Shown here piece after piece: positions 9,213 through 17,000 of a DNA stretch of 17,713 nucleotides. Each line of letters opens with the position of its first letter. Positions within the stretch are counted from its first letter, which is position 1. Under the pieces are notes generated by a model, which made no database searches, was not told where the DNA came from, and worked only from the letters and a program-made list of their open reading frames with translations. Origin of the DNA: Chitinophagaceae bacterium (GTDB lineage: Bacteria; Bacteroidota; Bacteroidia; Chitinophagales; Chitinophagaceae); NCBI GenBank assembly GCA_021323155.1, contig JAJTCI010000011.1, positions 1 to 17,713 of the forward strand, given 5' to 3'. Made by a program: the position numbers and the translations under genes.

Positions 9213-9226
9213 CGCAATCGATTGCG
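9213..9226. promoter_or_regulatory. Perfect 14-bp palindrome, LacI/GalR-type candidate operator
   Basis: CGCAATCGATTGCG is a perfect palindrome with a central CG. It matches the general LacI-family operator layout (PurR-like CGCAAACGTTTGCG) except for the two bases flanking the centre. It lies about 65 nt upstream of the susC start, inside the predicted leader. No LacI-family gene is in the window, so the cognate factor would be encoded elsewhere. Binding is inferred. Confidence 0.55.
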
Positions 9227-9249
9227 CAAAGCCGGCATAAATATGAATT

Positions 9250-9257
9250 CAAATCTA
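9250..9257 (-). promoter_or_regulatory. Candidate Bacteroidota promoter -7 box for susC
   Basis: On the minus strand the octamer TAGATTTG fits the Bacteroidota -7 consensus TAnnTTTG exactly. It sits in a strongly A/T-rich stretch (9241-9295). A clear -33 TTTG element is not visible at the expected distance. Transcription would begin near 9243, giving a leader of roughly 95 nt that includes the 14-bp palindrome. Confidence 0.5.
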
Positions 9258-9324
9258 TGTTAAAAATATTAACACATAAATATAATTTTTATTGACTCCA
9301 GCCAAGTGAATTGACGGAAAATTT

Positions 9325-9356
9325 TGCACGTGCATAAATTCTCGCAAAAACGTGCA
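9325..9356. promoter_or_regulatory. TGCACGTGCA palindrome plus phased ACGTGCA half-site upstream of susC promoter
   Basis: A perfect 10-bp palindrome TGCACGTGCA (9325-9334) is followed by a second ACGTGCA at 9350-9356. The two ACGTGCA copies start 22 bp apart, about two helical turns. They lie upstream of the predicted -7 box and just after the DeoR-family gene, a plausible position for an activator or for the DeoR protein. No factor can be named. Confidence 0.3.
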
Positions 9357-9382
9357 GCGGAATCTAAACCGGTGGTGTCAGC

Positions 9383-10123
9383 CTACAAAACGGATAATTT
9401 TTGCTGGTATGGGCGCGTGACGGGGTCGCCAGGCTCTAATTCGGTGATCAGGTGATCCAGTTCTTCCAGCTTGCAGATGCGCAGGCGCTGATGCGTATCA
9501 AGCTTTTGCGAGATCGCTAACGACACCTTTACTTTGGAAGCAGCCAGCATCGCCTTTTTCACCTCGATCACTTCCCATTCCATATCTGATACGCCCTGCA
9601 TATCCACACTGTTCGTACCTAAAAAGCAAATATCCGCGTTGATACCGGCGATCTTGGTCACCACCTCGGCGCCTACCGCCATCTGCGCGCTCTTGGAAAG
9701 CCTGTTGCCAAGGAAGATCACCTCGCTGCCGGGGTGATTCAGCAATTCCAGCGCGATCGGCACGCTCACAGTTATAAAAGTGGCGTTGAGTTCCAGGGGC
9801 AAAGATTTTACCAGCTCCCGGATCGTGGTGCCACCGGATAAGAGGACCAGCATGCCGTCTTTTATCAGTTTGACGGCTTTGCGCGCGATGGCCTGTTTTT
9901 CGGGGAGCGAGTAGATCGAGTGATTTTCCAGCGTGAAGTGAAAACCGGTTGACAATGCGCCACCGTGCACCTTCAGCAACTTGCCTTCTTCCGACAATTC
10001 GTTGAGGTCGCGCCGCACCGTGTCCTCCGATACGTTCAGCTGAACACTTAAGTCAGATGACAATACTTTGTTGTGGATATTGAGCTGTTGGGTGATATAA
10101 GCCTGTCTTTCCTTTTTCAACAT
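9383..10123 (-). CDS. DeoR-family transcriptional regulator
   Basis: The protein has 246 residues, the usual length. The N-terminal DeoR-type winged helix-turn-helix is at about residues 4-57: ERQAYITQQLN, then LSVQLNVSEDTVRRDLNELS as recognition region, then KLLKVHGGALS. The C-terminal DeoRC sugar-phosphate sensing domain includes DGMLVLLSGGTTIREL, TVSVPIALEL, VIFLGNRLSKSAQMAVG and ICFLGTNSVDMQGVSDMEWE. Family members repress catabolic or sugar-phosphate genes and are released by a phosphorylated ligand. The gene begins 59 nt after the OstA-like stop, with an inverted repeat in the gap, and ends 234 nt before susC on the same strand. It is therefore a good but unproven candidate regulator of the sus operon. 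The effector is unknown. Confidence 0.95.
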   Translation of the reverse strand: MLKKERQAYITQQLNIHNKVLSSDLSVQLNVSEDTVRRDLNELSEEGKLLKVHGGALSTGFHFTLENHSIYSLPEKQAIARKAVKLIKDGMLVLLSGGTTIRELVKSLPLELNATFITVSVPIALELLNHPGSEVIFLGNRLSKSAQMAVGAEVVTKIAGINADICFLGTNSVDMQGVSDMEWEVIEVKKAMLAASKVKVSLAISQKLDTHQRLRICKLEELDHLITELEPGDPVTRPYQQKLSVL

Positions 10124-10159
10124 ATCAATGCAGTTAGTAGGGGGGAAGATAAAAACTTT

Positions 10160-10175
10160 TTGTTCAAACGAACAA
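10160..10175. promoter_or_regulatory. Inverted repeat TTGTTC-N4-GAACAA, candidate DeoR autoregulatory operator
   Basis: Perfect 6-bp arms TTGTTC (10160-10165) and GAACAA (10170-10175) are separated by AAAC, 37 bp upstream of the DeoR-family start codon. The half-site resembles the TGTTCG/CGAACA halves known for GlpR of the same family. On the minus strand TTCGTTTG within it is one base off the TAnnTTTG promoter box, so an operator overlapping a promoter is possible. Confidence 0.4.
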
Positions 10176-10182
10176 GTGCAGG

Positions 10183-11796
10183 TTATTTACGCAGCTCGCG
10201 CCAGCTTTTCGGACGCAGGTGATCCAGCCACCTGAAGCCTGTTAACCTCAGTTCGGCGTGGTTCACCTGTTTCATGGGATACATGATGCCTTTCAGGTCA
10301 TTGCGGAAGACGACCTTCTCCGGTTTCTTATTTTGGAAATACATGTCTATGATGTCGGCTTCAGACTTGTTCACACCGATGTAAGCTTCACTGTCGTCAA
10401 GGGTGTAATAAACACTTTCCGCGCTGCCCTTCGCCCTCAGGTTGTCGATATTGCCTTCTTTAAAGTGAGCGGTGATGGTAGTTCCTTTCACCTGGTTAAA
10501 ATATCCGCCATTCACTTTGGTGATCGCCATCGCGTTCTCAAACACGTATAGTTTCTCCGCTTTCTTCCGCTGGGTAAAGAGGTAGATCGTGTCGCCGGTG
10601 AGCTGGTTGTTGTCCATCCATACCACGGGGTCTTTGAACAGGCGGAACGCGGAATCCTCCAGTGAATAGAACAGGCTGTCGCATACGGCCTGCATCGAAT
10701 CGGTATACACCCGCACGTTAAAATATGCTTCGAAGAAACGATCGGCGCTGGTATCTTTTCCCCGGCGTTCCGCAACAGATGCCATATAAACCGAATCACG
10801 GATCACCGGCACGTCACGCTCTTTGCGGAGGTTGCTGAGTTTTGCGGAATACAATGTGTCCGCGGCGATGAATATCGAGTCCTGGTTTTGTTCCAGTATC
10901 ATCAGCGGGTCCCGTGATGCGAGGAACGAACTGGCATTTCGGTTGAATTTAATATCGTCAGCGATGACCGTGGTCCGGTTCGCGGAATCTTTCGTTCGAT
11001 AGACCGCATCACCCTGGGCGTGTCCATAACCCGTCTTGTCATCGAAGGCCATGTTATCTGCTGTTAGCTCGTAATCCTTATCTACTACAGTGGAGCGGTT
11101 ACTGAAGACCGCGGTGCGCTTTTTCTTATCGTAATAACCTTCTTTGGTTACGATCGTCCGGTCCTTGCTGACGATCGTGGTACGTGTGACGAACCGGGCC
11201 ACTTCCGTTTCCATGTTGTATAATAAGGTGTCGGCAGTGATGCGGTATTCCGGGTCGATCAGCAAAACCTTCTTCTGGAAATAGATGTCTCGGGTATCCC
11301 CGTAATAGGTTCCCTCCGTACTGGTGAGTACTGTGTTTCCATTAACGATCTTTCCTCCCTTATAATAAGTGCCGATCTTGGTGTTGATCTCGTACACGAG
11401 TTCATTGGTGGTGAGCACGCCTTTGTTATCCGTGAGCCGGACATTGCCTTTCAGGTAGGCTTTTCTTTCCCTGCCTACATAGCGCATATAGTCCGCGTAA
11501 GTATGCACGCTGTCTGCATCGTTGATGTGAATTTTACCAAAAGCTTCCACAACGTTCTGTTGCTGGTGCAATACCGCGCTGTCGCAATAAAAAAACGTGT
11601 TCTCTTTTTTCAGCCGGACGTTACCGGCAAGTGAAATGAAATTGGCGGTGTCTCTTTTCTCAAAATTATACCGGTCGGCACCAAGATATTCGAGAAGGGA
11701 ATTGGGGCCGGATTCCACCACCTGCGCATCGCTTTTCAGCGCAGGGAATAAGCTGCACATGCAGAGTAAATATTGTAGCGTGTATTTATGCATCAT
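10183..11796 (-). CDS. OstA/LptA-like LPS transport protein
   Basis: The protein has 537 residues. A signal peptide (about residues 1-24, cut before QVVESG) leads into repeated OstA/LptA-type beta units: NFISLAGNVRLKKENTFFYCD, VVEAFGKIHIND, ADYMRYVGRERKAYLKGNVRLTD, ADTLLYNMETEVARF, ADNMAFDDKTGYGHAQGDAVY. Each unit repeats the pattern of a strand, D-S/T-x-x-Y and a glycine turn, as in the slice-like beta-jellyroll that forms the periplasmic bridge carrying lipopolysaccharide to LptD. The length is well above the about 180 residues of enterobacterial LptA and matches the long Bacteroidota version. The start overlaps the MlaD stop as ATGA (11793-11796), implying translational coupling; a second ATG at 11793 is also possible. 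The divergent lptD-like gene nearby supports the role. Confidence 0.88.
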   Translation of the reverse strand: MMHKYTLQYLLCMCSLFPALKSDAQVVESGPNSLLEYLGADRYNFEKRDTANFISLAGNVRLKKENTFFYCDSAVLHQQQNVVEAFGKIHINDADSVHTYADYMRYVGRERKAYLKGNVRLTDNKGVLTTNELVYEINTKIGTYYKGGKIVNGNTVLTSTEGTYYGDTRDIYFQKKVLLIDPEYRITADTLLYNMETEVARFVTRTTIVSKDRTIVTKEGYYDKKKRTAVFSNRSTVVDKDYELTADNMAFDDKTGYGHAQGDAVYRTKDSANRTTVIADDIKFNRNASSFLASRDPLMILEQNQDSIFIAADTLYSAKLSNLRKERDVPVIRDSVYMASVAERRGKDTSADRFFEAYFNVRVYTDSMQAVCDSLFYSLEDSAFRLFKDPVVWMDNNQLTGDTIYLFTQRKKAEKLYVFENAMAITKVNGGYFNQVKGTTITAHFKEGNIDNLRAKGSAESVYYTLDDSEAYIGVNKSEADIIDMYFQNKKPEKVVFRNDLKGIMYPMKQVNHAELRLTGFRWLDHLRPKSWRELRK

Positions 11797-12809
11797 GGCC
11801 TTCTCGTGGTGTCCTGCGGCGGTTGCGGCAAAGGCTTGTCCAGTGGCGGTGGCGTTGTTTTCTTTCCCCCTATGAGAGAGAAAGAAAGGTTCACATACCG
11901 CTTGGGATTCACACGAAGATCGTCCAATAGGATATTGGCGCTACGGCTTGTGTTCACAAGATTATTGTAAAATTGCTTGTCGTTCAACAGCAATCCCAGC
12001 GATCCATCTTTAGAAGCCATCGCTGTATTCAGTTTATCCACGGCGGACTTCAACTCCGCCACCGTTCCTTTCAAATCTGTTTCAGATAGATTGGTAGCGG
12101 TCTTTTCCAGGTTACCGATCGCCGCGTTGATCTTATCGTTGTTGGCATTGAGGTTCCCGGTAAATGTCTTCATGTTATCGAGTGATTGCGCCAGGCTTCC
12201 CTGTTCGGCCATCATTGTTTGTAAAGACTGGGCAGATAAGACCATTGTTGCGGAAATGCGCTGGATATTCGCCATCGCGCTCTGCAGGTTGGCGCGCGTT
12301 CCCGCGTCCAGCGTGCGATTGAAATTCTTCAGCAATGTATCCATCGAGCCCAGGGCCACCGTTAGTTTGTCTGAAACAGGGCCGATCTTACTCTGCAGGT
12401 CCCCGAACATCCCGGCGTCATTCATGGTAAGGATGGTATCACCGGATTCCAAAAGATTTGATTTGCGGTCACCCAGTTTGATCTCAATATTGGGACTACC
12501 CAGCAGGGAAGGGGTGATGGAAGCGATTGAATTTTTCGGGATGTTATATGTACCGTTCATGCGGATAGCGACGACGATCGTATCGACCGATTTACCCGCT
12601 GAAGAGATCTCGTAAACCGTACCCACCTGGTACCCGTTTATCATCACGGGGTTAGACGGCAATAATCCTTTGGTATCGCTGAATTTGGCATAGATAAAAG
12701 TGCCGTGCTTGAAAAGGCTTTTGCCCTTCAGGAAGTTAAAACCGAGTATCAGGAAGACGATGGCTATGGATGTAAGGGCACCGACTTTGGTCTCATTCGA
12801 TATTTTCAT
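11793..12809 (-). CDS. MlaD/MCE-family lipid-transport protein
   Basis: The protein has 338 residues. One N-terminal transmembrane helix (about residues 9-29, KVGALTSIAIVFLILGFNFL) anchors it in the inner membrane. The MCE domain (about 37-115) shows KFSDTKGLLPSNPVMINGYQ, VGTVYEISS and SLLGSPNIEIKLGD. The rest, about 130-300, is predicted long helix or coiled coil with many N, L and Q residues. The C-terminus is proline-rich (TTPPPLDKPLPQPPQD). MCE proteins form hexameric rings that ferry phospholipids across the periplasm with an MlaE/MlaF-type ABC transporter, which is not in this window. The stop overlaps the OstA-like start by 4 nt. A 105-bp gap separates it from the amidase gene and contains a -7-like box. 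Confidence 0.93.
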   Translation of the reverse strand: MKISNETKVGALTSIAIVFLILGFNFLKGKSLFKHGTFIYAKFSDTKGLLPSNPVMINGYQVGTVYEISSAGKSVDTIVVAIRMNGTYNIPKNSIASITPSLLGSPNIEIKLGDRKSNLLESGDTILTMNDAGMFGDLQSKIGPVSDKLTVALGSMDTLLKNFNRTLDAGTRANLQSAMANIQRISATMVLSAQSLQTMMAEQGSLAQSLDNMKTFTGNLNANNDKINAAIGNLEKTATNLSETDLKGTVAELKSAVDKLNTAMASKDGSLGLLLNDKQFYNNLVNTSRSANILLDDLRVNPKRYVNLSFSLIGGKKTTPPPLDKPLPQPPQDTTRRP

Positions 12810-12864
12810 CTGTTCTGGGCTGTTTGGTGTGGATATGAAGTCCTGTCAATGAGGTCCATATGCA

Positions 12865-12872
12865 CAAATGTA
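12865..12872 (-). promoter_or_regulatory. Candidate -7 promoter box for the mlaD-ostA unit
   Basis: On the minus strand TACATTTG matches the TAnnTTTG consensus exactly. It lies 56 nt upstream of the MlaD start, inside the 105-bp gap after the amidase gene. The -33 element is not convincing, so this may be secondary to transcription entering from the amidase gene. Confidence 0.35.
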
Positions 12873-12914
12873 CGCTTTAAGGGCTTTACTGCTAAGATGA
12901 GGCCAAACTGCCGT

Positions 12915-13853
12915 TTACCGGTTCTTGGTGCTGCTGCTGGTTTCAATCAGCTGGTTTTCGAGGGAATGCTTGTATCGCTTCAGCGCGCTCACAAGCGCCT
13001 TTGTCATTTCTTCCTGGCCCTGTTCGCTGTTCAGGTATTTTTCTTCCTCAGGATTGGAAATAAATCCCAGTTCTACCAGTATGCTCGGCATGGCTACGGC
13101 CTGCAACACCCATATACCGGCCTGGCGCTGTCTTGCCTCGCGGCTGATCCTGCCGGTTTTTTTGAATTCCTCTTCAACGGTCATGGCCAGTGTGGCGCTG
13201 CGCGTAAAGTATTGTTTGGTCTTTAGTGAATACAGGATCATTTTTTCCGGTGAGTTGGGATCGAAATCCTCCACCTGTTGCGCCAGGGTACTATCAAGGT
13301 ATAGCGCTTCATTCTCGCGCATCGCCTTTTCCTTGTCTTCATTCTTATGCGCTCCCCAGATATACGTCTCCGTGCCTTTAGCAGGGTTCGGCGTATTCCA
13401 GTAGCGGTATTGCGCCACCTTGCGTGTTTTCTTCACGCGCTTTTTGCCTTTGCCTGTATAATATGTTTCTGTTTTATAACCGGTGAATTCTTTGTGCCTG
13501 ATAGGGGCCGCGCTGTTACAATGCACGGAAATGAAAAGGTCCGCTTTCGCGTTGTTGGCGATGTTCGCTTTCGTGGAAGGGTGCTGGAATATGTCGGTGG
13601 TCCGGGTATATACTACTTCTAAGTCCGGTATCTCTTCCGTGATGCGTTTGCCCAGTTTCATGGCCACCTGGAGGGAGACTTCTTTCTCTTTGGAATAGCG
13701 GCCGTCGGCGCCGCCGTCGTGACCACCGTGACCGGCATCAACCACCACCTTGCGCAATGCCGGGGCTTTGCGGAATGATGAATTGGTGACATAGGATGTC
13801 AGCCCCACAAAAAGCGCGAAACAAAAGGAAATCAGGACAATCTTTCTGGCCAT
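12915..13853 (-). CDS. N-acetylmuramoyl-L-alanine amidase (Amidase_3 family)
   Basis: The protein has 312 residues. A hydrophobic N-terminus (residues 4-22) acts as signal peptide or anchor. The Amidase_3 fold follows: VVVDAGHGGHDGG with zinc ligand H42, SKEKEVSLQ with E56 as likely second ligand, the strand VVYTRTTD, LFISVHCNSAA with H111 as third ligand, and ILVELGFISNPEE with catalytic E261. It cleaves the bond between N-acetylmuramic acid and the L-alanine of the stem peptide, for cell separation and wall turnover. Compared with short AmiC-type domains it has a long insert between H111 and E261, including a basic stretch (GKGKKRVKKTRK) and the ETYIWGAHKNEDKE segment common in Bacteroidota amidases. 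The start at 13853 lies 71 bp from the divergent lptD start. Confidence 0.95.
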   Translation of the reverse strand: MARKIVLISFCFALFVGLTSYVTNSSFRKAPALRKVVVDAGHGGHDGGADGRYSKEKEVSLQVAMKLGKRITEEIPDLEVVYTRTTDIFQHPSTKANIANNAKADLFISVHCNSAAPIRHKEFTGYKTETYYTGKGKKRVKKTRKVAQYRYWNTPNPAKGTETYIWGAHKNEDKEKAMRENEALYLDSTLAQQVEDFDPNSPEKMILYSLKTKQYFTRSATLAMTVEEEFKKTGRISREARQRQAGIWVLQAVAMPSILVELGFISNPEEEKYLNSEQGQEEMTKALVSALKRYKHSLENQLIETSSSTKNR

Positions 13854-13903
13854 GGTACTATTACTTAAGGGTATATTTCACAATTCGTTTATGGCAATAC
13901 ACC

Positions 13904-13911
13904 TACTTTTG
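13904..13911 (+). promoter_or_regulatory. Candidate -7 promoter box for the lptD-like gene
   Basis: TACTTTTG matches TAnnTTTG exactly on the plus strand, within the 71-bp divergent intergenic region. If used, transcription would begin near 13918, just before the ATG at 13925 and downstream of the earlier in-frame ATG codons. That would favour the later start. The -33 element is weak. Confidence 0.35.
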
Positions 13912-13924
13912 GATGTATCTTCTT

Positions 13925-16663
13925 ATGAGCAATCGTTGTAAAGTTAGCGTAAAAACAATTTTTGCCGGGTCTGCCATCTCGTTATTCACATTATTAACGC
14001 TACAAATCAGCGCTTCGCATAAAAGCTCCCGTTTTTTTCTCAATCCATTAACACAAATCTCAGATACAACTCCTGTTCCAATCGGCGGCCGCTTCCGCGA
14101 TTCCATTACTCCAACCGGGCCCCGGAAACCAGCCGACACTACACGCCGGAGTAAAGACACCACCGTGGTCACTGAGTTTAGTCTTGACTCTGTAAAAATA
14201 TCCAAAGATTCGCTGGACGCGCCCATCCGGTATGCTGCTTCAGATTCCGGTGTGCTCATCATTCCTACCAAACAATTCTTCCTCTATAACAAAGCAAGTA
14301 CGGAGTATAAGGACCTGCAACTGGACGCGGGTGTGATCCGGTTCGACCAGTCAACGCAGGTGGTGATGGCCTACGGGGTGAAGGATTCACTGAACCCATA
14401 TGCGAAAGCAACGCTGAAACAGGGTGGATCAACTTCTACAAGCGATACCATTTTCTACAATATGAAGAGCCAGAAAGGGCTCACCAAGAATACTTTTTAC
14501 CAGGATGAAAACAGTGAGTTCTTTGTACAAACGGAGCGGATGAAGAAACTCACGGAAGGAGGCGACAACATTGTATTTGCTTACAGGAACCAGTTCACCA
14601 CCTGTAACCTGGATACACCGCACTTTGCTTTCCGAACGAAGAAGATGAAGATCATCACCAACAAGCTGGCAGTGTCAGGACCGGCGCACCCGGAGTTTGA
14701 AGGTGTACCGGTACCGATCTACCTGCCCTTTGGTATTTACCCAATGAAACAAGGCCGTCACTCAGGTATACTCGCTCCCCAGTTCGCCGCTAACGAAGAG
14801 TTTGGACTTGGACTGGAAGGGTTGGGCTATTATAAAGTATTGGGCGAGCATGTGGACGTCACTGTACGCACCAATCTTTATAGCTATGGTGGATGGAACC
14901 TGTTCATCACACCCAAATACACCAGGCGCTACCGTTACGCGGGTGGCCTCAATCTCTCGATCCAGCATACGAGGCGGTTAAACACGATACCGTCTGCCAA
15001 AGAAGAATTCTTTACGGGCAACGCGTTTAACATCAGCTGGAACCATATGCGTGATGGCAAAGCACGACCAGGAACCAGTTTTTCGGCGAACGTAAACGCG
15101 GGAAGCACCCAGTATAACCGCAACGTGCCCAACAACGCGCATATCAATTTCACCAACACGCTTACTTCATCGGTACAATGGGGCAAGACCACGCCGAGGA
15201 TGAACCTGTCTGTAGCAGCGAACCATACGCAAAACAATAACACCAGGGAAGTGAACCTGAGCCTGCCTTCCATGACGTTGAGCCTGCTGACCTTGTATCC
15301 TTTCCAAAACAAGAACCGGGTCGGAAGTGAAAAATGGTATGAAAAGCTTGGCCTGTCGTACAACGGAACATTAGAAAACCGCGTGTCATTCTATGATTCC
15401 GCTTTCAAGTTCAATAACATCCTCGATACGCTTCAATGGGCGATCAATCATAATATCCCGATCTCCCTTGCATTGCCGTCGCTGGGACCGGTTAATCTTA
15501 CACCCACCATCAACTTTTCAGAACGTTGGCTGGGCAGGAGCGTGACCTATACCTGGGACCCGGTACTTCAGAAAATAGATACAGTGTTCGCCAAAGGATT
15601 TTTTACTCCCCGCGAAGTATCTACAGGAATATCGGCCAGCACCCGTGTCTTTGGTTTATATGGCTTTGGAAAGAATAGCAATGTGCAGGCGATCCGCCAC
15701 GAGATCAGACCCAGCTTTGGCTTCAGTTATAAACCCGACCTCGCAAAAAAATATTTCGACTCTGTGCAGGTGGATACCGGGGGTGGCAAGATCGCTTATT
15801 CCAAATTGCAGGCGGGAACGTTCGGTGGCGCTTTTGGCAGCGGGAAATTTGGCGGGATCACGTTCTCTGTTGACAATGTACTTGAAATGAAAGTGAAGGA
15901 CAGGAAGGGACAACCGGATAGTGCCGGAAAGTATCCTGACAAAAAGATCCGCCTGATCGACGGGTTCGGTTTTAATGGTGGATACAACCTTGCAGTGGAT
16001 AGTTTCCAATGGTCGCAGCTGAATTTTTACCTGCGAAGCACCTTGTTCGAAAAGATCAACATCACGGCGAATGCGATGCTGGATCCGTACATTACTAATG
16101 ACCAGGGGTTTGTTACAAAAGAGCTTGCCTGGACAAGCCGGAACAACCGCGGGTTTGGCACCGTGCGTACCGCGAGTATCGCAGCTTCGGCTAATTTTCA
16201 AAGCAAAAAAGCGGACGAGAAAAAGCAACAAGCACCATCCGACCAGTATGTTACTCCCGACGAACAGCAACGATTGCTAGACTATGTTCGAAATAACCCG
16301 GCGGAGTTCACCGATTTCAATATTCCCTGGACATTGCAGACATCGTTTTCACTAAGCTTCACCCGCCTGTTTGATTTCAACCAGAAAAAGTGGACAACGA
16401 CCACTACAACGAATATCTCGCTGAACGGTGATTTCAGCTTGTCACCCAAGTGGAAGATCGGCGGGCAAACCTACTTCGACATCACCACCAAGAAATTTCA
16501 ATACCTCACGTTCTTCGTTACAAGGGATATGCATTGCTGGCAGATGGCGATCAATATTGTGCCGGTGGGATTGTACCGCTCGTTCAATATCACGCTGAAC
16601 CCCAAATCGGGATTACTGCGGGATCTTAGGATCAACCGCTCCCGTTTCTTCTACGCACAATAG
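13925..16663 (+). CDS. lptD: LptD-like outer-membrane LPS assembly protein
   Basis: From ATG 13925 the protein has 912 residues and a proper signal peptide (MSNRCKVSVKTIFAGS, then a leucine-rich core ending ISAS). The open frame extends upstream to ATG 13796, but those 43 residues overlap the divergent amidase gene and lack a signal, so they are rejected; ATG 13913 remains possible. An OstA-like beta-jellyroll part (about residues 100-230) shows QLDAGVIRFDQSTQVVMAYG and ATLKQGG ... SDTIFYNMKSQKG. The motif FTTCNLDTPHFAF and PVPIYLPFGIYPMKQGRHSG mark Bacteroidota LptD. The rest is a large barrel ending RDLRINRSRFFYAQ, without the usual terminal aromatic residue. It inserts lipopolysaccharide into the outer leaflet, receiving it from the LptA bridge, whose candidate is encoded nearby on the other strand. 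Confidence 0.9.
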   Translation: MSNRCKVSVKTIFAGSAISLFTLLTLQISASHKSSRFFLNPLTQISDTTPVPIGGRFRDSITPTGPRKPADTTRRSKDTTVVTEFSLDSVKISKDSLDAPIRYAASDSGVLIIPTKQFFLYNKASTEYKDLQLDAGVIRFDQSTQVVMAYGVKDSLNPYAKATLKQGGSTSTSDTIFYNMKSQKGLTKNTFYQDENSEFFVQTERMKKLTEGGDNIVFAYRNQFTTCNLDTPHFAFRTKKMKIITNKLAVSGPAHPEFEGVPVPIYLPFGIYPMKQGRHSGILAPQFAANEEFGLGLEGLGYYKVLGEHVDVTVRTNLYSYGGWNLFITPKYTRRYRYAGGLNLSIQHTRRLNTIPSAKEEFFTGNAFNISWNHMRDGKARPGTSFSANVNAGSTQYNRNVPNNAHINFTNTLTSSVQWGKTTPRMNLSVAANHTQNNNTREVNLSLPSMTLSLLTLYPFQNKNRVGSEKWYEKLGLSYNGTLENRVSFYDSAFKFNNILDTLQWAINHNIPISLALPSLGPVNLTPTINFSERWLGRSVTYTWDPVLQKIDTVFAKGFFTPREVSTGISASTRVFGLYGFGKNSNVQAIRHEIRPSFGFSYKPDLAKKYFDSVQVDTGGGKIAYSKLQAGTFGGAFGSGKFGGITFSVDNVLEMKVKDRKGQPDSAGKYPDKKIRLIDGFGFNGGYNLAVDSFQWSQLNFYLRSTLFEKINITANAMLDPYITNDQGFVTKELAWTSRNNRGFGTVRTASIAASANFQSKKADEKKQQAPSDQYVTPDEQQRLLDYVRNNPAEFTDFNIPWTLQTSFSLSFTRLFDFNQKKWTTTTTTNISLNGDFSLSPKWKIGGQTYFDITTKKFQYLTFFVTRDMHCWQMAINIVPVGLYRSFNITLNPKSGLLRDLRINRSRFFYAQ

Positions 16664-16701
16664 GTTTTGAACCTGTGATATTTCCCCGGTTCCACAGACC
16701 A

Positions 16702-16884
16702 ATGAAAAAAAAGATGAAACTACTCATGCTATGTCTGCTGGCTGTTGCGATCGTTGCTGCCGGCGCGATGATAGCCAAAGCCGGTGGTGCCTGGGAGTAC
16801 GTAGGCTGGTGGATTGCCTATAGCGCGATATTTCTCGCGTTGCCGCAAAGGAGAATACGGTGTGGTAACTTTCGCAAAGGATAA
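16702..16884 (+). CDS. Possible small two-helix membrane protein
   Basis: An open frame of 60 residues begins at ATG 16702, 38 nt after the lptD stop on the same strand. The N-terminus is lysine-rich (MKKKMK) followed by a hydrophobic helix (LLMLCLLAVAIVAAGAMIA). A short polar turn and a second hydrophobic stretch (WEYVGWWIAYSAIFLAL) come next, with a basic tail (PQRRIRCGNFRKG). An upstream ATG at 16675 adds nine residues that look non-coding. The positive-inside pattern and A-rich start region make translation plausible. I recognise no family. It could equally be a chance frame between convergent genes. Confidence 0.4.
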   Translation: MKKKMKLLMLCLLAVAIVAAGAMIAKAGGAWEYVGWWIAYSAIFLALPQRRIRCGNFRKG

Positions 16885-17000
16885 GATAGGTCAGCCCTCA
16901 TCCTATCACAGCACTCGCAGCCATGCCGGGTTCGATTGTCAAGAGCATTTGACCATGTTTGACCCTGGATCGTGGCTGGGTTTACCCTCCCTTAGCAGGT

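Noticed and set aside
9149..9382. Terminator between the DeoR-family gene and susC
   Set aside because: No hairpin followed by a T-run is visible on the minus strand, so read-through from the regulator gene into susC remains possible.
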